Source: GCA-003244245 sp050700055
Lineage (GTDB): Bacteria > Actinomycetota > Actinomycetes > Mycobacteriales > Pseudonocardiaceae
DNA length: 64,000 nt
Direction: 5' to 3'
NCBI GenBank assembly: GCA_050700055.1
Contig: JBOHGE010000010.1
Span: 55,865 to 119,864, forward strand
Positions 58,635 to 64,000 of this stretch are shown piece by piece; position 1 is the first letter of the stretch, and each line of letters opens with the position of its first letter. A model generated the notes under the pieces. The model did not search any database. It was not told where the DNA came from and was given only the letters and a program-made list of their open reading frames with translations. The position numbers and the translations under genes were made by a program.

Positions 58635-59494
58635 GGCAGGCCGGCCCGCTCGGCGGCCTCGACGACGTTGACGAGCAGCATCGCCCTGGTCATCGGCCCG
58701 ACCCCACCCGGGACCGGCGCCACGAACCCGGCCACCTCGGCCACCGCCGGGTCGACGTCACCGACCAGCCCGGCGTCGGTCCGGCTGATCCCGACGTCGA
58801 CCACCGCCGCGCCCGGCTTGACCATGCCGGCGGTGATCAGCCCGGGGCGGCCGGCCGCGGCCACTACGATGTCGGCACGGGACACCTCAGCGGCCAGATC
58901 CCGGGTACCGGTATGACACAGCGTGACGGTGGCGTTCTCACTGCGCCGGGTCAGCAGCAGTCCCAGCGCGCGGCCGACGGTGATGCCGCGGCCCACGACG
59001 GTGACAGCCGCCCCGGCCAACGGCACGTCGAAGCGGCGCAGCAGCGCCACGATCCCGCGCGGGGTGCAGGGCAGCGGTCCCGGTTCCCCGAGCACCAGCC
59101 GACCCAGGTTCACCGGGTGCAGGCCGTCGGCGTCCTTGCCCGGGTCGATCCGTTGCAGCACGGCGCCGGCGCTGAGACCACCCGGCAGCGGCAGTTGCAC
59201 GAGGTAGCCGGTGCAGGCCGGATCCGCATTGAGCTCGTCGATCACCGCGAACAGCTCACCGGGGCTGGTGTTCGCGGGCAGGTCGCGGCGGATCGAGACG
59301 ATGCCGACCTTGGCGCAGTCGTTGTGCTTGCCCCGCACGTAGGCATGCGAACCGGGATCATCGCCGACGATGACGGTACCCAGCCCGGGAGTCACCCCAC
59401 CGGCTCGCAACGCCGCCACCCGGACCTGCAGGTCCGCGAGGATCTCGTCCCTGGTCGCCTTGCCGTCCAGCACCGTCGCGCTCACGGGAGGCAT
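58631..59494 (-). CDS. folD: Methylene-tetrahydrofolate dehydrogenase / cyclohydrolase
   Basis: 287 aa from the ATG at 59494 (MPPVSATVLDG); a GTG 3 codons later (59485) is nearly as good. Catalytic Lys in AYVRGKHNDCAKVGI, QLPLPGGL, KDADGLHPVNLGRL, PCTPRGIVALL, NADP-binding VTVVGRGITVGRALG, and the terminal PVPGGVGPMTRAML. Bifunctional folate one-carbon enzyme of the cytoplasm. The longer open frame to 59755 is antisense to the next gene. Confidence 0.96.
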   Translation of the reverse strand: MPPVSATVLDGKATRDEILADLQVRVAALRAGGVTPGLGTVIVGDDPGSHAYVRGKHNDCAKVGIVSIRRDLPANTSPGELFAVIDELNADPACTGYLVQLPLPGGLSAGAVLQRIDPGKDADGLHPVNLGRLVLGEPGPLPCTPRGIVALLRRFDVPLAGAAVTVVGRGITVGRALGLLLTRRSENATVTLCHTGTRDLAAEVSRADIVVAAAGRPGLITAGMVKPGAAVVDVGISRTDAGLVGDVDPAVAEVAGFVAPVPGGVGPMTRAMLLVNVVEAAERAGLP

Positions 59495-59508
59495 CCTTGC
59501 ACCGGTGC

Positions 59509-60492
59509 TCAGGCTGTGCGGCGGCGCCCGGGCAGCGCGATCACGGTGACCGCCACCAGGGTCAGCGCGGTGCCGATCAGGGTGGTGACGGTGAGTTGGT
59601 CGGCCCCGGCCGGCAGGAACAGGTCGAGCAGCAGCGCCCCGACGAGCTGACCGGCCACGGCTCCCAGCCCGAGCAGCAGCACCCCGGTGATCGGGACGAT
59701 GGCCGCGGCGGCGCCGACGAACAGCACGCCCAGCGCACCGCCGAAGTACAACCAAGGCTGCCCGGGCAGCGGTTGCGGCAGCCCGCGGATCGCCACCTCC
59801 ACGGCCGTGACCAGCGCCAGCGCGGCGGCACCCACCGTGAAGTTGACCAGCGCGGCGGGCAGCATCCCGGACGTCGCCGGCCCGTCACCGCGGGCAGCCG
59901 CCCCGACCAGCCCGTTGACGGCTTGCTGCCAGGCGGCACCGACCCCGGCCAGCGCGGGCAGCAGGGCCAACCACAGGGTGTGCGGTGCGCCCAGCCGATC
60001 GGCGACGGCCAGCACCACGGCGCCCAGCGCGAGCAGCGCACCGGCGACCCGGCGCACGGTGACCGCCCGCGGCCCGCCCGGCCCGATACCGGCCCGGTCC
60101 ACCAACAGGCTGCTGGCGGTCTGCCCGGCCACCAAGGCCACGGTGAACACCGCCACCCCGATGGTCGCGACGGTCAGACCCTGGCAGACCACCAGGAACG
60201 CGCCGCAGACCCCGCCGAGCAGCTGGTAGGGGCGCAGCCTGCGGTCGTTGGCCGCGGCGATGACCCGGCCCAGCCCGCGGCGCATCCGGGGTCGCGTCGC
60301 GGCTACCGCTGCCAGCAGCAGCAGACCGCTCAGGAAGGACAGCCCGGCGGCGACGACACCGTCGTCGATCCGCCGGCCGAGCTCGCCGTTGATCCGGGCC
60401 TGGACGGCCACCGCGATCCCGAGCCCGACCGCCACCGCGATCCCGGCCCAGCGGGCGCCCCGGGCCGTTACCGGCTTGTCACGCACTGTCAT
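59509..60492 (-). CDS. DMT-superfamily transporter (YdcZ type, tandem)
   Basis: 327 aa, about ten hydrophobic segments in two repeats, each starting with a GLGIAVAVQARINGELG-type helix characteristic of the DMT_YdcZ group. Drug/metabolite transporter fold in the cytoplasmic membrane; substrate unknown. Stop lies 14 bases before folD; start overlaps the stop of the pentapeptide-repeat gene. Confidence 0.85.
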   Translation of the reverse strand: MTVRDKPVTARGARWAGIAVAVGLGIAVAVQARINGELGRRIDDGVVAAGLSFLSGLLLLAAVAATRPRMRRGLGRVIAAANDRRLRPYQLLGGVCGAFLVVCQGLTVATIGVAVFTVALVAGQTASSLLVDRAGIGPGGPRAVTVRRVAGALLALGAVVLAVADRLGAPHTLWLALLPALAGVGAAWQQAVNGLVGAAARGDGPATSGMLPAALVNFTVGAAALALVTAVEVAIRGLPQPLPGQPWLYFGGALGVLFVGAAAAIVPITGVLLLGLGAVAGQLVGALLLDLFLPAGADQLTVTTLIGTALTLVAVTVIALPGRRRTA

Positions 60493-61127
60493 ACCTTGAG
60501 ATCCACCCGGAGCCCGTTCGCCGTGGCGAAGCGGATGGCGGTGTCCACGTCGATCCGGGCTCCGCTCAGCTGCGCCTGAACCAGCGCGTCGGCGTCCAGC
60601 CGGGCTCCGCGCAGGTCGGCGCCCGCCAGCCGAGTCCCGAGCATCCGGGCCCCGGTCAGGTCGGCTCCGGAGAGGTCGGCGTCACGCAGGTCGGCCTGCA
60701 CCAGGTTCGCCTCGGTCAGCCGCAACCCGGCGAGTACGACCTTGCGCAGATCGGCGTGGCCCAGCCCGGTGAGGCGCAGATCGACCTCGCGCAGCGTCCA
60801 CGGCCGCAGCCGGCAGTCGCTGACCGTGCTGCCCAGCAGCGAGCAGTGCTCCAGCACGGAGTCGGCCAGCATGGTGCGCTGGAAGGTGCAGGTGTGGAAG
60901 GCCGTCGCACGGTGTTCGGAAGCGCCCAGGTCGGCGCTGGTGAAGTCACAGTCGGTGAACCGGCAGCCCCGGGTGCGCAACCCGCGCAGGTCGGCGTCGA
61001 CGAACCGGCAGCCGACGAAGCAGCGCCCCTCCCACTCCTGGTCGGCGAACACCGCATCGGTGAAATCCTCGCCGACGCAGCCCTCATCGCCGGTTGCCGT
61101 CACCCCACCCACCTTGTCAGCCTGCAT
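60489..61127 (-). CDS. Pentapeptide-repeat protein
   Basis: About 212 aa from the ATG at 61127; a GTG at 61145 or one a few codons inside behind AAGGTGG are alternatives. Consists of A(D/N)Lxx repeats forming a right-handed beta-helix: FVDADLRGLRTRGCRFTDCD, then LTEANLVQADLRDADLSGAD and later copies. Relatives (MfpA, Qnr) mimic DNA and protect gyrase, but most have no assigned role. Divergent from the radical SAM gene at 61184. Confidence 0.88.
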   Translation of the reverse strand: MQADKVGGVTATGDEGCVGEDFTDAVFADQEWEGRCFVGCRFVDADLRGLRTRGCRFTDCDFTSADLGASEHRATAFHTCTFQRTMLADSVLEHCSLLGSTVSDCRLRPWTLREVDLRLTGLGHADLRKVVLAGLRLTEANLVQADLRDADLSGADLTGARMLGTRLAGADLRGARLDADALVQAQLSGARIDVDTAIRFATANGLRVDLKV

Positions 61128-61183
61128 CGCCGTAGCGGGTAGCACCCCGGCACTTACACGATGCCTGATCGATAGGACTTGAG

Positions 61184-62107
61184 ATGCGAGCCCTGAGATT
61201 CGTCTGGCTTGAAATCACTGGAAGATGCCAGCTCACCTGTCACCACTGTTACGCCGAGTCTGGGCCGAAGGGCAGTGACGGGGAGATGTCGCCGGTCGAC
61301 TGGTGCCGGGTGATCGATGAGGTGGCGCAGCTCGGTGGGCGGATGGTGCAGTTCATCGGTGGAGAGCCGACTCTGTACCGGGGGTTGCCCGATCTGGTGC
61401 ACCGCGCGCTGGGTCACGGGTTGGAGGTGGAGGTGTTCAGTAACCTCGTGCAGGTGTCATCGGTGCTGTGGGAGACCTTCGCCCACCATGGGGTAAGGCT
61501 GGCCACGAGCTACTACACCGATGACGCCGCCGAGCACGAGGCCATCACCAAGGGCAGGGGCAGCCATGCCCGGACCAAGGCCACTATCGCCGAGGCTCTG
61601 CGCAGGTCCATCCCGTTGCGGGTCGGCTTGGTCGACGTGCAGGACGGCCAGCGGGTTGAGCAGGCCCGCGCCGAGTTGGAGGCCCTCGGCGTGACCGAGA
61701 TCGGCACCGATCGTCTTCGGCAGGTCGGTCGCGGAGTCCGGCAGCTCCAGCCGAGTATCGACCAACTCTGTGGGCACTGCGCTCGGGGGAAGGTCGCGGT
61801 GTCACCGAACGGTGACGTGTGGCCGTGTGTGTTCGCGCGTTGGATGCCGGTGGGCAACGTCCGGCGCGGGACGCTCGTGGAGATCCTTGCCGGTCCGGAG
61901 ATGGCCACCGCGACCGCGACGCTGGCCGACCACTTCCCCGTGCCGGAGATGCCGTGCGTGCCGAGGATGTGTGATCCGCAGTGCGGCCCGAACTGCGGGC
62001 CGGCGTGTCATCCGTCGTGCTGGCCGCACGGCACGGGTCCGTGCGGCCCGAAAGGCGGGTGTGTGCCGAACTACGGCACCTGTGGTCCTGACGACGAAGA
62101 CGACTAG
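61184..62107 (+). CDS. Radical SAM/SPASM-like protein with Cys-rich tail
   Basis: 307 aa. Classical C-x3-C-x2-C in ITGRCQLTCHHCYAESG (C15, C19, C22), then QFIGGEPTLYRGLPDLV. An auxiliary-cluster region CGHCARGKVAVSPNGDVWPC follows. The last ~45 residues are extremely Cys/Gly/Pro rich (CDPQCGPNCGPACHPSCWPH). Enzymes of this shape modify peptides or proteins. It opens a three-gene unit with an AAA ATPase and an APH-fold kinase. No precursor peptide gene is evident nearby. Confidence 0.9.
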   Translation: MRALRFVWLEITGRCQLTCHHCYAESGPKGSDGEMSPVDWCRVIDEVAQLGGRMVQFIGGEPTLYRGLPDLVHRALGHGLEVEVFSNLVQVSSVLWETFAHHGVRLATSYYTDDAAEHEAITKGRGSHARTKATIAEALRRSIPLRVGLVDVQDGQRVEQARAELEALGVTEIGTDRLRQVGRGVRQLQPSIDQLCGHCARGKVAVSPNGDVWPCVFARWMPVGNVRRGTLVEILAGPEMATATATLADHFPVPEMPCVPRMCDPQCGPNCGPACHPSCWPHGTGPCGPKGGCVPNYGTCGPDDEDD

Positions 62108-62114
62108 GAGCCTG

Positions 62115-62858
62115 GTGTTCGTTCGCCGCGCCTATGTTCCGGATGCCTTACAGCCCAAGGACTACCGGGCTTGGCCGTTCACGGTTCCGTGCGTCACCGA
62201 GCTGGCGGCAGACGGCTTGGAGTTCACCCGCCCGGTCACCTTCCTCGTCGGTGACAACGGCTCGGGGAAGTCCACCGTTGTGGAGGCCATCGCTGAGGGG
62301 TTCAACCTGGACTCCCACGGTGGACGGGCAGCGGCCAAGACCGGCCGTCCCAACCCGGAGAAGACTGCGCTCGGTGGGGTGTTGCGGCTGGAGACCACCG
62401 CTAGGGGTGCACGGATGCTGGCCGGACCTCGGCTGAAGAAGAAGGGTTTCTTTCTCCGAGCCGAGACCGCGTTCAGCATGACCGAGAACTTGGGTGGTGT
62501 CCCCGGCTATTGGGCGGACAACACTGCCAAGATGAGCCACGGAGAAGGATTTCTCACCGTGTTCGGCTCGATGTTCCGCGACCCGGGATTCTATGTGATG
62601 GACGAGCCGGAGGCCGCGCTGTCCTTCACCTCCTGCCTTCAGCTCGTTGCCCTGATATACCAGCTTGGTCAGACCGGCGCTCAGGTGGTGTGCGCCACCC
62701 ATTCGCCGATTCTGGCCGCCACTCCCGGCGCTGAGATCATCGAGGTGGGTGAGCATGGCCTACGCCGGGTCGACTGGGCCGACCTCGAACTCGTCGATCA
62801 TTGGCGACGCTACCTCGACCATCCCTCGGCCTACCTGCGGCACATCACCGAGTCATGA
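62115..62858 (+). CDS. AAA-family (ABC/SMC-like) ATPase
   Basis: 247 aa from the GTG at 62115 (AGGAG at 62106-62110). Walker A FLVGDNGSGKSTVVEAIAEG; the signature-like KMSHGEGFLTVF; Walker B GFYVMDEPEAALS; terminal His motif VVCATHSPILAA. No transmembrane or transporter partner, so it is a soluble ATPase of the AAA_21/OLD-like type. Coupled to the kinase-like gene (ATGA overlap) and 7 bases after the radical SAM gene. Function unknown. Confidence 0.85.
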   Translation: MFVRRAYVPDALQPKDYRAWPFTVPCVTELAADGLEFTRPVTFLVGDNGSGKSTVVEAIAEGFNLDSHGGRAAAKTGRPNPEKTALGGVLRLETTARGARMLAGPRLKKKGFFLRAETAFSMTENLGGVPGYWADNTAKMSHGEGFLTVFGSMFRDPGFYVMDEPEAALSFTSCLQLVALIYQLGQTGAQVVCATHSPILAATPGAEIIEVGEHGLRRVDWADLELVDHWRRYLDHPSAYLRHITES

Positions 62859-63709
62859 CCCACCCCACGCTCGCCCCGGAACCCGACACCGACGCGGACG
62901 CGACGTTTCGCAACTGGATGCGTCTCAACCTGGCGCGGGCCGCCGAGAAGTTCGGGCTGTCCGTGACCGCAGCGCCGGTCTTCGGTTGGCGACTGCGCTC
63001 GATCGGCGCCGTCGCACACGGCCCGAAGGGGGCTCGCTGGCTGCGAGTCGTCTCCGAACAACCACAGTGGGCCACCGGCGAGTTCTGGACCGGTAACCAG
63101 GACGCCGACACCCTCACCGGCCTGCCCAAGCCCGTCGTCCTGGCGAGCACCGAGTGGGACGAGGCAGGGTGGCGGTCCCAGCGGGCCGAGGTCATGACCC
63201 TGTTGCCCGGACAACCTTGCTCACCCACCGATGTCGTGCGAACCGAGGTCGCACTGTCCGATCAGTGGTACAGCGAGCTACGCCGGTCCCTGCACCGGCT
63301 GGCCGGCGTTCCCACCACCCGGACCACCGTCACCCAGACCAGAGTCGATGGCCTGGTCCGTGCCGCATTCGGTCAACACCGCACCCTCCACGTCAACCGC
63401 TGGGAAACGGTGCATGGAGATCTCCACTGGAGCAACCTGCTGCAACCACAACTCGGGATCCTCGACTGGGAGATGTGGGGACGAGGCCCTGCGGGTACAG
63501 ATGCCGCGACCCTGTATTGTCACAGTCTCCTCGATCCCGGTATGACCCACAGGGCACACGACGAATTCGCCGAGATTCTCGACAGTCCGAATGGAGTCGT
63601 CGCCCAGCTATGGGTGGCGGCGCGCCTGCTGAAACGGATAAAGAACTCGGGCGACTTTCCAGACCTCGAGATACCCCTCCGACATCACAGTGACACGCTT
63701 ATCTCCTGA
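62855..63709 (+). CDS. Aminoglycoside phosphotransferase (APH)-fold protein
   Basis: 284 aa from the ATG at 62855. Catalytic Brenner loop VHGDLHWSNLL (H-G-D-x-x-x-x-N) and metal motif GILDWEMWGRGPAGTDAATL (D). N-terminal lobe is less canonical. Small-molecule kinase fold; the substrate need not be an aminoglycoside. Third gene of the radical SAM / ATPase / APH unit. Confidence 0.87.
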   Translation: MTHPTLAPEPDTDADATFRNWMRLNLARAAEKFGLSVTAAPVFGWRLRSIGAVAHGPKGARWLRVVSEQPQWATGEFWTGNQDADTLTGLPKPVVLASTEWDEAGWRSQRAEVMTLLPGQPCSPTDVVRTEVALSDQWYSELRRSLHRLAGVPTTRTTVTQTRVDGLVRAAFGQHRTLHVNRWETVHGDLHWSNLLQPQLGILDWEMWGRGPAGTDAATLYCHSLLDPGMTHRAHDEFAEILDSPNGVVAQLWVAARLLKRIKNSGDFPDLEIPLRHHSDTLIS

Positions 63710-64000
63710 CCCGGCCGGGAACCAGCCCGCGACTGGCTCGGCCGGTACCCTCACATCACTGACTGGGGCATCGGTTGACTGGTCAGGTTCTGCGGTATGT
63801 CGCGGTGCTTGATGGTGAGTAGATCGCGGTGGTCGGGCTCGGGTCCGCGGTGTCGTCGTGTCGGGTCCGGAATGAGTTCTTGGGGCAATGTCGCTAAGTT
63901 AAGTGTCTCCAGCCGGCAGAGTGATCAAGTGCAGCTATCCCCGGCGTCTCCGCTGCCACGACCCCCATGATCGCTGTTTGGGTGCCGAAAACGACAAAAC
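63710..64000. other. No gene recognised at the right edge
   Basis: About 290 bases without a supported ORF on either strand. A less GC-rich stretch (around 63885-63905, GTCGCTAAGTTAAG) lies near the end. Any gene here would extend beyond the window. Confidence 0.5.

Noticed and set aside
1..64000. tRNA, rRNA or riboswitch genes
   Set aside because: None recognised by eye on either strand. A covariance-model search would be needed to exclude weak candidates.

Overview
The window comes from a high-GC actinobacterium. The gene order folD - DUF3017 - mdh, the XRE/DUF397 regulator pair, frequent GTG starts and ATGA/GTGA stop-start overlaps all fit. A Pseudonocardiaceae-like genome is my guess, but nothing here fixes the genus. 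The housekeeping genes icd, cinA, hemC, mdh and folD are interleaved with accessory and biosynthetic DNA.

Layout. (1) 0-3.2 kb: the tail of a lower-GC operon running in from the left, with a PEP-utilising swivel-domain protein, a 77-aa AhpD-like protein, a tryptophanyl-tRNA synthetase and a PhyH-type dioxygenase. (2) 3.5-8.5 kb: an XRE/DUF397 pair, a secreted DUF11 plus GND-repeat protein, and hemC. (3) 8.5-12.3 kb: a scar zone with an mdh 3'-end remnant, a long inverted repeat, two decayed copies of an ABC ATPase gene and a broken regulator. (4) 12.3-21 kb: an ABC-2 exporter, icd, SH3b and YihY membrane proteins, cinA and an ABC exporter. (5) 21-25.9 kb: a compact five-gene ebo operon (A, B, C, E, F; no eboD), then two convergent LysE exporters.

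(6) 27.6-31.1 kb (+): a small protein and a VioB-type enzyme split into two polypeptides. It converges on (7) 41.9-31.1 kb (-), a 12-gene operon in which most genes overlap or nearly touch. The order is adenylate ligase, carrier protein, TrpD, TrpA, ectoine-synthase-like cupin, acyl-CoA dehydrogenase, transglutaminase fold, TrpB2, TrpF, TrpC, UbiD and UbiX. Ligase, carrier and dehydrogenase look like the set that converts proline to pyrrolyl-2-carboxyl-S-carrier. The Trp-type enzymes are divergent paralogues, and TrpC and TrpD have altered active sites. This operon, with the split VioB pair and the ebo genes, is the best candidate here for an undescribed aromatic (indole or pyrrole) pathway.

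(8) 43.4-57.4 kb: an island flanked by about 100-bp, about 95% identical direct repeats that are copies of the 3' end of mdh. It carries a second biosynthetic operon: methyltransferase, broken YrdC-like gene, SDR, B12-binding radical SAM, stand-alone GGDEF-like protein, radical SAM with a CX2CX2C motif, enolase-superfamily enzyme, HAD protein, methyltransferase, phosphoketolase-like enzyme, LLM oxidoreductase, PhyH dioxygenase, and a divergently oriented third methyltransferase. No integrase is visible.

(9) 57.4-61.1 kb: mdh, DUF3017, folD, a DMT transporter and a pentapeptide-repeat protein. (10) 61.2-63.7 kb: a tightly coupled radical SAM (Cys-rich tail) / AAA ATPase / APH-fold kinase trio. 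Functions are assigned from motifs read by eye; no database search was possible.
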